Below, piece after piece: positions 17,106 through 25,294 of a stretch of 64,000 nt of DNA; the first letter of the stretch is position 1; each line of letters begins with the position of its first letter. Origin of the DNA: an uncultured Phocaeicola sp. (GTDB lineage: Bacteria; Bacteroidota; Bacteroidia; Bacteroidales; Bacteroidaceae); the NCBI GenBank assembly GCA_944320815.1, contig CALUIZ010000003.1:1-64000 (forward strand). Reading direction: 5' to 3'. Under the pieces are notes generated by a model. It had not been told where the DNA came from. It saw only the letters and a program-made list of their open reading frames with translations, and did not search any database. The translations under genes were made by a program, and so were the position numbers.

Positions 17106-17582
17106 ATGAAAGCGAAAATTGGTATCATTTTTTCCGCATTATTGATTTGCTTTTTCATGGATGCGTGCAAGTCGCCGTCGGTCAATGCCTTCTATACGTT
17201 TGAGACCGAATGCATGGGCAGTGAGATGGACGGCAGTGTTGTTCTCCGTGCGTGGGGACAGGGATCCTCACGTTCCGATGCGCTGGAGAAGGCCAAGAAA
17301 CAGGCCGTACACGATGTGATATTCAAGGGAATACTCAAAGGGCAGTGCAAGCTGAAACCCTTGCTGCTTGAAGTCAATGCCAAAGAAAAGTATGAAGACT
17401 ACTTCAACAACTTTTTCCGCGACAGAGGGGAGTACACGGATTATCTGAAGATGGATGCGACCAAAATGGGGTCGGGTGTGAAGTCCAAGAGCAAGACGCG
17501 GGATTCCTATGCCGTGGTGGTGCGCGTGCTGAGAGCCGACCTGGAGAAGAAATTGATGTCTGATCACATTATAAAGAAATGA
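17106..17582 (+). CDS. Small lipoprotein, paralogue of the preceding gene (function unknown)
   Basis: This 158-residue lipoprotein (MDAC lipobox, Cys21) carries the segment RSDALEKAKKQAVHDVIFKG, resembling the helix that opens FlgT/LPP20-like modules, then an aromatic-rich FFRDRGEYTDYLKM motif shared with its upstream neighbour. The C-terminus is a beta-strand pattern (SYAVVVRVLRADLEKKL). Its stop codon overlaps the start of the DUF6175 gene (ATGA), implying translational coupling. Not assigned to a characterised family. Confidence 0.75.
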   Translation: MKAKIGIIFSALLICFFMDACKSPSVNAFYTFETECMGSEMDGSVVLRAWGQGSSRSDALEKAKKQAVHDVIFKGILKGQCKLKPLLLEVNAKEKYEDYFNNFFRDRGEYTDYLKMDATKMGSGVKSKSKTRDSYAVVVRVLRADLEKKLMSDHIIKK

Positions 17583-18547
17583 AGATGAAAATGAAAACGT
17601 TTTTCTACAGCATTCTGTGCTTTTTCCTCCTTGCGGGGAATACGGTTCTGGCCCAAGTGAAGAAACCCACCATCATGGTCGTTCCTGCCGATGCGTGGTG
17701 TTCGAACAACGATTATATGCTGACATATGAGTCGCAGGGTGTCAAGACCAGTGTGCCTGATTATAAGTCTGCCCTCCAGAACGACATCGACTTGCTGAAC
17801 GTCATCACCAAGATCGGGGAACTGATGGCGGAGCGAGGATTTCCCTTGAAGGACCTGTCGTCTACCATCCGGAGTCTGGAGCAGACATCCGCAGAGAATG
17901 AAATGCTGACCAGTTCCACTTCGGGGGCTTTGCTTGCGGAAACTCCTTATGAAAAGTTGCTTGACCGCGCCAAGGCCGACATACTGATTGAACTGGTGTG
18001 GAAGATAAACACTACGGGGCCGAAGCGTTCCGTCACTTATACGTTGCGTGGCATAGACGCTTATACCAACAAGCAGATAGCCGCCGCTACGGGGACGGGT
18101 GAACCTTCTTTTTCCGCCGAGACTCCGGTACTCCTGGAAGAGGCGGTGCTGAACAATATGGACAACTTTGCGTCACAACTGCAGGCTCATTTTGATGATC
18201 TGATGACCAACGGGCGTGAGGTGTCGGTGGAAGTGCGGGTGTTTGACAACGGTTCCGGGACAAATCTGGAGTCGGAGTTTGACGGTGAAATGCTGACGGA
18301 CATCATAGAAGAATGGATGTACAACAACACCATGGAGCACCGTTACAACCTGTCGGACGCGACAGAAAACAGAATGTTGCTGGAGCAGGTCCGCATCCCT
18401 CTTTACAGAGATAACGGGATGCCTATGGACACGCGCAGCTTCGTGAACAATCTGAGACGTTTCCTGCGCAAGCCTCCTTATGGCGTGGACTGCAAGCTGT
18501 TGACCAAAGGGCTTGGGAAGGCTGTGCTGGTAATAGGTGAAAAATAA
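17579..18547 (+). CDS. DUF6175 family exported protein
   Basis: This 322-residue protein has a signal peptide ending VLAQ, followed by KKPTIMVVPADAWCSNNDYM, which matches my memory of DUF6175 proteins. Other features are a helical region (LLNVITKIGELMAERGFPLKDL), a beta-rich core with ADILIELVWKINTTGPKRSVTYTL, and a C-terminal domain VEVRVFDNGSGTNLESEFDG. The pattern of conserved alternating strands resembles the periplasmic CsgG/FlgT-type alpha-beta modules, an inference only. It overlaps the preceding gene by 4 bp and is followed 18 bp later by another cluster gene. Confidence 0.72.
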   Translation: MKMKMKTFFYSILCFFLLAGNTVLAQVKKPTIMVVPADAWCSNNDYMLTYESQGVKTSVPDYKSALQNDIDLLNVITKIGELMAERGFPLKDLSSTIRSLEQTSAENEMLTSSTSGALLAETPYEKLLDRAKADILIELVWKINTTGPKRSVTYTLRGIDAYTNKQIAAATGTGEPSFSAETPVLLEEAVLNNMDNFASQLQAHFDDLMTNGREVSVEVRVFDNGSGTNLESEFDGEMLTDIIEEWMYNNTMEHRYNLSDATENRMLLEQVRIPLYRDNGMPMDTRSFVNNLRRFLRKPPYGVDCKLLTKGLGKAVLVIGEK

Positions 18548-18565
18548 CATTAAATCCTGACTGTA

Positions 18566-19498
18566 ATGAAAAAGATTCTTCTATCATTGATGCTGTTGGT
18601 CTGCCTGGGTGTCACGGGTGTCCGTGCTCAGGATTGCGAGATACACCTGATGACCATCTCTACCGACCAGAGCGATACGCCGGATTCGGCGAACCGCTAT
18701 TTGTTCAACAAACTGTGTTCGGCCGTAAGCAGTGACGGTATCAGCGCGTCGGGCGCTTATGCCCAGTTCTTTGTCGCGGCCAAAAGTGACGTCCTTTATG
18801 AACAGGTTGTGCCGGGTGCACCTGCCCGGACGGCTCTGACATTGTCGCTCAACCTTTATATCGGCGACTATTGGGGTGAGAAGGTATTCGCCCGCACATC
18901 CATGGAAATCCGAGGCGTGGGTGAGAGTCGTGAACGCGCGTTCCTGAATGCCTACCGTTCGCTGAACGTGAACAATGCCCAGCTGGCCAAGTTCATCACC
19001 GAAGGGAAGCAGCGGATCATGAATTACTACGACACGGAGTACAATACCATATTGAAAGAGGCGGACCGTGCTGTCCAGCTGCGTGATTATGAACGTGCCC
19101 TGTTCCTGCTGACTGCGGTGCCGGTATGCAGCAAGGGATATGAAACGGTATCCGACAGACTGGTAGAGGTGTATCGTGAATACATCAATTACAGTTGCGA
19201 CCGTCTGCTGATGGAAGCCCGGACAATATGGGCTGCCAATCCCACCGTATCCGGTGCCAGAAAGGTGGGGGAAATCCTGAACCGTCTGGATCCGGACGCT
19301 TCCTGCTATGGCGAGGCCATGTCGCTCTACAAAGAAGTGAAGGCGAAAGTGAAGGATGACTGGAATTTTGAGATGCGTCAGAAATATAACGACAGGGTCG
19401 CTGTCAGAAAGCAGATGATAGAGGCGGCTCAGGCCGTAGGAGTGGCTTACGGAGAAGGCCAGCAGCCTACAACTACAAATATATTATGGTTAAAATAA
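18566..19498 (+). CDS. Exported protein of unknown function
   Basis: This 310-residue protein has a signal peptide ending VRAQ. The N-terminal half is a beta-alpha module (CEIHLMTISTDQSDTPDSAN, then LTLSLNLYIGDYWGEKVFAR) in which SRERAFLNAYRSLNVNN forms an amphipathic helix like that in LPP20/FlgT modules. The C-terminal half (about 155-290) is helical and TPR-like (EADRAVQLRDYERALFLLTAVP). It lies in the middle of the seven-gene cluster, 11 bp before the WG-repeat gene. No enzyme motif is visible. Confidence 0.7.
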   Translation: MKKILLSLMLLVCLGVTGVRAQDCEIHLMTISTDQSDTPDSANRYLFNKLCSAVSSDGISASGAYAQFFVAAKSDVLYEQVVPGAPARTALTLSLNLYIGDYWGEKVFARTSMEIRGVGESRERAFLNAYRSLNVNNAQLAKFITEGKQRIMNYYDTEYNTILKEADRAVQLRDYERALFLLTAVPVCSKGYETVSDRLVEVYREYINYSCDRLLMEARTIWAANPTVSGARKVGEILNRLDPDASCYGEAMSLYKEVKAKVKDDWNFEMRQKYNDRVAVRKQMIEAAQAVGVAYGEGQQPTTTNILWLK

Positions 19499-19508
19499 AT
19501 GTGATTAT

Positions 19509-21362
19509 ATGAGAGCGGTATATCGTTTTTTATCGGCATTGGGGATTTTCCTGGTTGCCGTCGGCCTTCAGGCTCAGAACCTGATTCCGCAGGCAAACAA
19601 AAAAGGGAAATTCGGTTATGTGAATGCACAGGGTGAGAAAGTGATTTCCTATAAATATACGGAGGCATATCCTTTTGAAGAAGGGATAGCCAAAGTGAAG
19701 AAAGGGGACAAGTATGGTTTCATTGATGAGAAAGGGAAGGCGGTCGGGAAGATAAAATACACTGTCATACTGCCGTTTACGGGAGCTTACTGCCGGGTGG
19801 CGGTAGGTGGTTCGTATAAGGACGGTGTCTTGCAGGGTGAAAAGTGGGGATTCCTGAACAAGAAAGGGGAGGAGATTCTGAAGCCGGAATATGATGAAAT
19901 CGGAGAGTTTGAAAATGGTGTCACTTATGTGATCAAAAGCAAGAAGTATGGTCTGATCAATGAACATGTGGATTTCATCCTTGAGCCTAAATACGTGGCA
20001 GTGGGACTTCCCGACAGGTTCGGATACACATGGTTTGCCGCATCCGGAAAAATCAACAAGAACAGCGGAAAGCTGGAGAATGCTAAGTATGGTATTGTGA
20101 ACGCGGACGGGAAAATCATCGTGGAACCCCGGTACGGGACCATCGGTTATTTTTACAGCTGGGAATATGCCAACGGAATGCAATGGGACAACAGCGCGAT
20201 TGTGTCGGATATCTACAACAAATATTCGCTGCAGAAACCGTTGAGCAGACTGTATAATCCGAAAAATGTGCTGGAGTCGTTCATCGGTACGGCCCAGACG
20301 GAAGACAGTGCCGATTCGCTGAGGGAAGCTTATCACAAGATGAAAATTTACGTGGACAGCAGTTACATTTATTTCGGCAAGAACGCGCTGAGGCTGGGAG
20401 TCGTTGATGCCGCTACGGGAGATGTCGTGGTTCCTGAAAAAGAGTTCAGTGACATCTATTGCCCGTCGGACGGCATTGCTTTGGTCAGCAAAAAGAAGAG
20501 GAGAAAAGTGCAGTCCGGATATTATAATGTCCAGTCCGGTTTTTTCAAGAGCTATGCGGAGTATGAGGTGCTGAGTCCCTACCGGAACGGAGTGGCCAAG
20601 ATTCAGAACAAGGACGACAAGCGCGTTTATTTTGTGGACAAGTCAGGCAACAAGATTACGGAAGATTTTCTGATGGCCATGAGGTTTGAAGACGGACTGT
20701 GCGTGGTGCAGAATAAGGATGAAAAGTTCGGCGCGATTGACAATACGGGAAAAGCTGTGATACCTTTTGAATACGACAATTCCACCCAGTATCTCAAAGA
20801 AGGTCTTCTGAGCGTGTTGAAGGACGGAAAATGGGGCGCGTTGGATCGCAACGGCTCAGAAGTCATTCCGTTTATTTACAAGAGCCTGGGCGAATTCAAG
20901 TATGGATGGGCGTGCGCGATCGATGAAATGGGAAAATGGGGAATGATTGACAAGGAAAACCGGACGGTCCTTCCTTTTGAATGGGATGACCTGAAGCTGA
21001 TCACGCAGTCTGAACCTAACCTGATCTGGGGCAAAAAGGGAGACCAATGGTTCTGCTATGACCGGAAGCGGAAAGGGTTGGCTTTTGATGCCAGCTTTGA
21101 CGATGCCTTTAATTTTAAGGACGGGCAGGCGACGGTTGCCCGGGACGGGAAGTATGGGATGATTGACGTGAAAGGGACGCTTATCGTTCCTTGTCAGTTG
21201 GCCAATCCTATGCGTCTGCGGCATGCCCTGGAATATATGCAGATGCTGGGCAAGACATCTTTGAATACGACGGATGCATACCGTCTGAACATTTATGAAG
21301 ATCCCTCGGTCAACAAGTTCAGAATTACGGATGTGATACCGAATGACAAGTGGGATTATTAA
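19509..21362 (+). CDS. WG-repeat (KWG) protein, exported
   Basis: This 617-residue protein has a signal peptide ending GLQAQ and about nine to ten WG repeats. Each has the form KYGFIDEKGKAV, KWGFLNKKGEEILKPEYDEI or KWGALDRNGSEVIPFIY, spread from about residue 30 to 590. WG repeats are short beta-units of unknown function in surface or secreted bacterial proteins, and probably form a propeller-like or solenoid scaffold for binding. It is the largest member of the cluster. The central region (about 225-330) lacks clear repeats and carries a helical insert. Confidence 0.85.
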   Translation: MRAVYRFLSALGIFLVAVGLQAQNLIPQANKKGKFGYVNAQGEKVISYKYTEAYPFEEGIAKVKKGDKYGFIDEKGKAVGKIKYTVILPFTGAYCRVAVGGSYKDGVLQGEKWGFLNKKGEEILKPEYDEIGEFENGVTYVIKSKKYGLINEHVDFILEPKYVAVGLPDRFGYTWFAASGKINKNSGKLENAKYGIVNADGKIIVEPRYGTIGYFYSWEYANGMQWDNSAIVSDIYNKYSLQKPLSRLYNPKNVLESFIGTAQTEDSADSLREAYHKMKIYVDSSYIYFGKNALRLGVVDAATGDVVVPEKEFSDIYCPSDGIALVSKKKRRKVQSGYYNVQSGFFKSYAEYEVLSPYRNGVAKIQNKDDKRVYFVDKSGNKITEDFLMAMRFEDGLCVVQNKDEKFGAIDNTGKAVIPFEYDNSTQYLKEGLLSVLKDGKWGALDRNGSEVIPFIYKSLGEFKYGWACAIDEMGKWGMIDKENRTVLPFEWDDLKLITQSEPNLIWGKKGDQWFCYDRKRKGLAFDASFDDAFNFKDGQATVARDGKYGMIDVKGTLIVPCQLANPMRLRHALEYMQMLGKTSLNTTDAYRLNIYEDPSVNKFRITDVIPNDKWDY

Positions 21363-21383
21363 TGACTAATTAGCTTCGACCTT

Positions 21384-22589
21384 ATGAAAAAGATAATTTT
21401 AGTTTTGGCATTGGCCGCATTGTCAGCCGCGCCTTCTTTTGCCCAGAAAGATTCTGCGATGATGGATTACCGCCGCAGTTCTTTGTACAGTTTGTTGATT
21501 AATCACAACGACCAGAAGTTTGCTGAAGAGATCAGTGATGTCTTCCTGCAGATTCCTACTCCGGAAAAATACAATGACCATAATCTCTCGGTCAGGGTGG
21601 TGTCTATGGATACCAAGCTGAAGGATACGGAAGTGGTTCAGGAATTTATTGACAATAATCAGATCGCTTCACGTCTGGTTGCACGTTGGTTTGGGCGCGA
21701 TCCCTTTACCGGGGTCTGCAATGTGGACCTCGTGAAGAGCCGCGGTTTGTATGACGCGAACGAATTTGACAGGGAACTGGCGGCACGTTCGCAGCGCGGC
21801 ATTGCCATGCTGGAGGATGCGGGGGAAGACCTTATCAGCAATACGTTTCTGGTAGTGAACGATATACGCTATGTAGACAGGGAGAAGACCGGCAAGGCCA
21901 TAGGGATAGGTCTGCGCACATTGGGTATGTTGGCTGACATCGCGACCGGAAGTTCCGCTTTCTCTGATTTGGGCGACTCAATGGGCAGTATGATGGAAAC
22001 GCTCAAAGGGTTTAAAGTGAATGTCAACACTCATCTGTATCAGTTGGTGTGGGACGAGGAAACGGCCATGACCTTCTATAAGGATTATTATTGTGCCGAA
22101 CCGGATGAGGCCAAGAAGAACGCTTTTGAGAACAACCGCGGGAAGTTCAAGCTGAAATATGTGGGAAGCCAGAGAAGCAGCGGGAAGAATGTTTCGTTCA
22201 TCGGGGTGAATCTCGACGATCCGGAACAGATGATCCGGAAGGCTTGCCAGCGCGCCATTGATGAAAACATCGCTTCTCTCCAGAAGAATTTTGAAGCGTT
22301 CAAGGTGAAAACCCCTCTCATCAGTACAGAACCCTTGTGTGCTGATATTGGAATGAAGGAAGGCATCACTGAAGATTCCCGCTTTGAGGTACTGGAGGCG
22401 GTGATGAAGGACAACCGGATTGAATATAAGAAAGTGGGAGAAATCAGACCTGTGGCCGGCATGATCCGCGACAACAGATACATGGCCTCGGAAGAAGGGG
22501 CGGCCGGAGCGGAGTTGAAATACACTACGTTCAAGAAGGTCAGCGGGCGTGATTTTTATCCCGGTATGTTGATTCGTGAAATAAAATAA
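21384..22589 (+). CDS. Exported protein of unknown function
   Basis: This 401-residue protein has a signal peptide ending SFAQ. Two stretches stand out: TFLVVNDIRYVDREKTGKAI, then a glycine/methionine-rich helix (IGLRTLGMLADIATGSSAF) that may be membrane-associated; and a late module PLCADIGMKEGITEDSRFEVLEAV followed by VGEIRPVAGM, which reads like the small beta-barrel at the end of FlgT-type proteins. It is 21 bp after the WG gene and 12 bp before the barrel gene. No homologue of known function is recognised. Confidence 0.72.
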   Translation: MKKIILVLALAALSAAPSFAQKDSAMMDYRRSSLYSLLINHNDQKFAEEISDVFLQIPTPEKYNDHNLSVRVVSMDTKLKDTEVVQEFIDNNQIASRLVARWFGRDPFTGVCNVDLVKSRGLYDANEFDRELAARSQRGIAMLEDAGEDLISNTFLVVNDIRYVDREKTGKAIGIGLRTLGMLADIATGSSAFSDLGDSMGSMMETLKGFKVNVNTHLYQLVWDEETAMTFYKDYYCAEPDEAKKNAFENNRGKFKLKYVGSQRSSGKNVSFIGVNLDDPEQMIRKACQRAIDENIASLQKNFEAFKVKTPLISTEPLCADIGMKEGITEDSRFEVLEAVMKDNRIEYKKVGEIRPVAGMIRDNRYMASEEGAAGAELKYTTFKKVSGRDFYPGMLIREIK

Positions 22590-22601
22590 AGTAACAGGAT
22601 T

Positions 22602-23132
22602 ATGAAACAGATTGTAGCTTTGTTGATGGCGTTTTGTGTCGCGTCGGCAGGATTTGCCCAAAGTTGGTTTTCGGACGACGGAGGTTCTGACATGAAAAGG
22701 AGCCAGTGGGGCATTGACCTGGGAGTGGGGAAAATGTCGGATGTGAACGGGAATGTGGGTTTCTCCGGAGGAATCCGTTATCAGTATAATGTACACCGTT
22801 TTGTGGGCATTGACTTGATTGGCGTGAATTATGTAGGACAAACGGTGGACGGTGAAGGTATCGGGCCGAGTGTGCTGCAGGCGATGATGGGTTTGCGTGG
22901 CAAGACTCCTTACATCTATGAGGACATGGCGGGATACCTGGGCGTCAGACTGGGTTACGGACATGACTTCTGGACTGACGAGGGAGGTTTGGCCGCCGAG
23001 ATAAATCTGGGGATGCACCTCACCCAGAACCTGATGATCGGGTATGTGTTCAACATGCAGAAGGTCAATCTGGGAGAAGGGATTTCCGGAAAGTATAAGT
23101 TCAACGGACTGAGAGTAGGACTTTTGTTTTAG
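22602..23132 (+). CDS. Small outer-membrane beta-barrel protein
   Basis: This 176-residue protein has a signal peptide ending GFAQ. Alternating hydrophobic strands (WGIDLGVGKMSDVNGNVGFS, GIRYQYNVHRFVGIDLIGV, YLGVRLGYGHDF, LAAEINLGMHLTQNLMIGYV) end in LRVGLLF with a terminal Phe, the usual signature of an eight-stranded outer-membrane barrel. It closes the seven-gene cluster and is followed by a strong terminator. It could anchor the cluster's periplasmic proteins to the outer membrane. Confidence 0.82.
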   Translation: MKQIVALLMAFCVASAGFAQSWFSDDGGSDMKRSQWGIDLGVGKMSDVNGNVGFSGGIRYQYNVHRFVGIDLIGVNYVGQTVDGEGIGPSVLQAMMGLRGKTPYIYEDMAGYLGVRLGYGHDFWTDEGGLAAEINLGMHLTQNLMIGYVFNMQKVNLGEGISGKYKFNGLRVGLLF

Positions 23133-23158
23133 TGGTTTGTATATTGGAATTGAAGAAG

Positions 23159-23214
23159 AAAGAGGTTGCCTCAGGAATGGAAATTGGTTTCTGTTTTGAG
23201 GCAACCTCTTTTCT
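23159..23214 (+). terminator. Intrinsic terminator of the envelope-protein cluster
   Basis: AAAGAGGTTGCCTCA (23159-23173) pairs perfectly with TGAGGCAACCTCTTT (23197-23211), followed by a short T-run. It lies 27 bp after the barrel gene. Confidence 0.82.
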
Positions 23215-23346
23215 TGTCCGTCTGAAAGGCAGACAAACCCCTTCGATGGCAATTTTCAAAACCTAAGTCGGGTAAAATTTAAACGCTTCTAAAGAAACAG
23301 ACTTTCTTGCAAGAGAGAGTTAGCCGAATAAACGCTCAAACGGATA

Positions 23347-23377
23347 TTTTTATTACTGTTTTCATTTTGTATTTTTG
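23347..23377 (+). promoter_or_regulatory. Predicted promoter of the Crp/Fnr gene
   Basis: TATTTTTG at 23370-23377 matches the -7 consensus; TTTT at 23347-23350 with a 19-nt spacer stands in for the -33 TTTG. The start codon is 18 bp downstream of the -7 box, so the leader is very short. Confidence 0.45.
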
Positions 23378-23394
23378 CAAAAAAGCATAAGTTT

Positions 23395-23970
23395 ATGGAG
23401 AACATTATCAGAAAGATAAAAATGTATTATCCGGTTTCAGATGAAGCGTTGGAGGCACTGGTGTGTCTTTTTGAGAGATGGGTGTTTCCGGCAAAGACGA
23501 CCATCATCCATGCCGGAAAACTGGACAGGAAGGTCTATTTCATTGAAAAAGGCATCACACGCTCTTATGTTTTACATAATGGAAAACAAATAACGACATG
23601 GTTCTCTAAGGAAGGGGATACCGCTTGTGGCTCATGGGACTTATATCGCCGCACGGCCGGCTTCGAATATGTAGAGACTTTGGAAGAAACCACAGCTTAT
23701 TCTGTTTCAGTGGAGCAACTGGATGAACTGTATCGCTCTTACATCGACCTTGCCAACTGGATGCGGGTGTTGCAGCAAGAAAACTTCCTCCGTTTGCAGG
23801 ACATGCATATCCGCCGGTTGAACTGGCCGGCCCAAGAACGCTATGAACATTTGACGAAAGAATGTCCTGAACTTTTCCAAAGGGTGAACTTGGGATATAT
23901 AGCTTCTTTTCTGGGCATTACGCAACAATCGTTGAGCCGTATAAGAGCCAATGGACGTTTTTTAACATAG
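23395..23970 (+). CDS. Crp/Fnr family transcriptional regulator
   Basis: This 191-residue protein has an N-terminal cyclic-nucleotide-binding-like jelly roll (about 20-125; VFPAKTTIIHAGKLDRKVYFIEKGITRSYV). A C-terminal helix-turn-helix contains YIASFLGITQQSLSRIRA. It belongs to the Bacteroidota Crp/Fnr subgroup that generally lacks the iron-sulfur cysteines of Fnr; none are seen here. It has its own promoter and is followed 57 bp later by NUDIX, acetyltransferase and HAD-GNAT genes, which it may regulate. The ligand is unknown. Confidence 0.88.
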   Translation: MENIIRKIKMYYPVSDEALEALVCLFERWVFPAKTTIIHAGKLDRKVYFIEKGITRSYVLHNGKQITTWFSKEGDTACGSWDLYRRTAGFEYVETLEETTAYSVSVEQLDELYRSYIDLANWMRVLQQENFLRLQDMHIRRLNWPAQERYEHLTKECPELFQRVNLGYIASFLGITQQSLSRIRANGRFLT

Positions 23971-24027
23971 GATAAACGAGAACTTATTTCTTATTCCTAT
24001 TTTTGTCTAATCAAATGATATGCAAAG

Positions 24028-24657
24028 ATGGACAGACAGGAGCAGGAGCACCGATGGCTGGGATGGGCCAAAGAACTTCAGTTCATTGCGCAGGCGGGAC
24101 TGACTTATACAAAAGATCCTTTTGACAAGGAGCGGTTTGAACGTGTCCGGGAAATTGCCGCCGAGATAATAAACTTGCAGGGCGGGCTTCCTCTGGTACA
24201 GGTGAAAGATTTGTTTTGCAATGAGACGGGTTTTCAGACACCCAAGCTCGATACCCGCGCGGCTATTTTCAAGGATGATAAGATTTTGTTGGTAGAAGAA
24301 AATGACGGGACTTGGTCCATGCCCGGCGGATGGGTGGATGTGATGGAGACCGTCAAGTCGAATACCGTCAAGGAAGTGAAGGAAGAAGCCGGACTTGACG
24401 TGGAAGCGGTGCGGGTCATCGCTCTGCACGACCGCAACTTGCATAATCAGCCTCCATACGCTTACAATGTGTGCAAGGTGTTCGTGCTTTGTGAGGTAAA
24501 AGGCGGATGTTTCCATCCGAATATTGAAACTATCGGAAGCGGTTATTTCGGGTTGGACGAATTGCCTCCCTTGTCGGTGGACAAGAACAGTTATCAACAA
24601 ATAGAAATGTGCTTTGCCGCCCGTTCGGACAAGAACTGGCAGGTGGAGTTTGATTAA
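24028..24657 (+). CDS. NUDIX hydrolase (ADP-ribose pyrophosphatase-like)
   Basis: This 209-residue protein has an N-terminal helical domain (MDRQEQEHRWLGWAKELQFI) typical of a NUDIX subfamily with an added N-terminal domain. The Nudix box starting GWVDVMETVKSNTVKEVKEE (about 109-128) fits GX5EX7REUXEEXGU except that Lys replaces Arg. Such enzymes hydrolyse nucleoside diphosphates linked to another moiety, such as ADP-ribose. It precedes the acetyltransferase gene by 13 bp. Confidence 0.88.
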   Translation: MDRQEQEHRWLGWAKELQFIAQAGLTYTKDPFDKERFERVREIAAEIINLQGGLPLVQVKDLFCNETGFQTPKLDTRAAIFKDDKILLVEENDGTWSMPGGWVDVMETVKSNTVKEVKEEAGLDVEAVRVIALHDRNLHNQPPYAYNVCKVFVLCEVKGGCFHPNIETIGSGYFGLDELPPLSVDKNSYQQIEMCFAARSDKNWQVEFD

Positions 24658-24670
24658 AAATGCAGAGATT

Positions 24671-25294
24671 ATGAAAACAGAATACGAGAAATGTTTAGCG
24701 GGTGAACCTTTCATTGGAAGCGAAGACTCGAAGATAGTAGAGACAATTTTGCGCACAAGGCGGCTGCTGGCACAGTTCAATGCCACGGATTATGCCGATA
24801 CGGAGCGTAAGCAGGCCTTGCTGCGTGAAATGTTCGGCAGCATGGGAAAGGGAGTGCATGTGGACATTGATTTCCATTGCGAATACGGAAAGCATATTTT
24901 CATAGGCGACAAGGTGATTATCAACATGAACTGCACTTTCGTGGACAACAACCGCATCGATATTGGCAGCAATGTGCTGATTGCTTCCAATGTGCAGATA
25001 TATACCGCCACCCATTCCACTAAAGTAAACGAACGCATGGTGGAGGACTGGGCGGAAGGCGGGGAAATATGCCGCACCTATGCCTTGCCCGTCAAGATAG
25101 AAGACGGCGTGTGGATTGGCGGAGGTGCCATTCTGTTGCCGGGAGTCACTATCGGCAGGAACAGCGTCATCGGGGCAGGCAGCGTAGTAACCCGTTCCAT
25201 TCCTGCCAACTGCGTGGCGGTGGGCAATCCTTGCCGTGTGATTAAACAGATTGACAATGAAATCCAGACAGATGACAGCGATGAGAAAATATAA
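24671..25294 (+). CDS. Sugar O-acetyltransferase (hexapeptide-repeat)
   Basis: This 207-residue member of the maltose/galactoside acetyltransferase family has an N-terminal Mac domain (MKTEYEKCLAGEPFIGSED). Hexapeptide repeats follow (VIINMNCTFVDNNRIDIGSN, GGGAILLPGVTIGRNSVIGA), with the catalytic His in YTATHSTK. It is longer than the paralogue at 15788 and has an insert around MVEDWAEGGEICRTY. The ATG at 24671 is chosen because it aligns with the family start. The 3' end overlaps the next gene, suggesting co-translation. Confidence 0.9.
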   Translation: MKTEYEKCLAGEPFIGSEDSKIVETILRTRRLLAQFNATDYADTERKQALLREMFGSMGKGVHVDIDFHCEYGKHIFIGDKVIINMNCTFVDNNRIDIGSNVLIASNVQIYTATHSTKVNERMVEDWAEGGEICRTYALPVKIEDGVWIGGGAILLPGVTIGRNSVIGAGSVVTRSIPANCVAVGNPCRVIKQIDNEIQTDDSDEKI

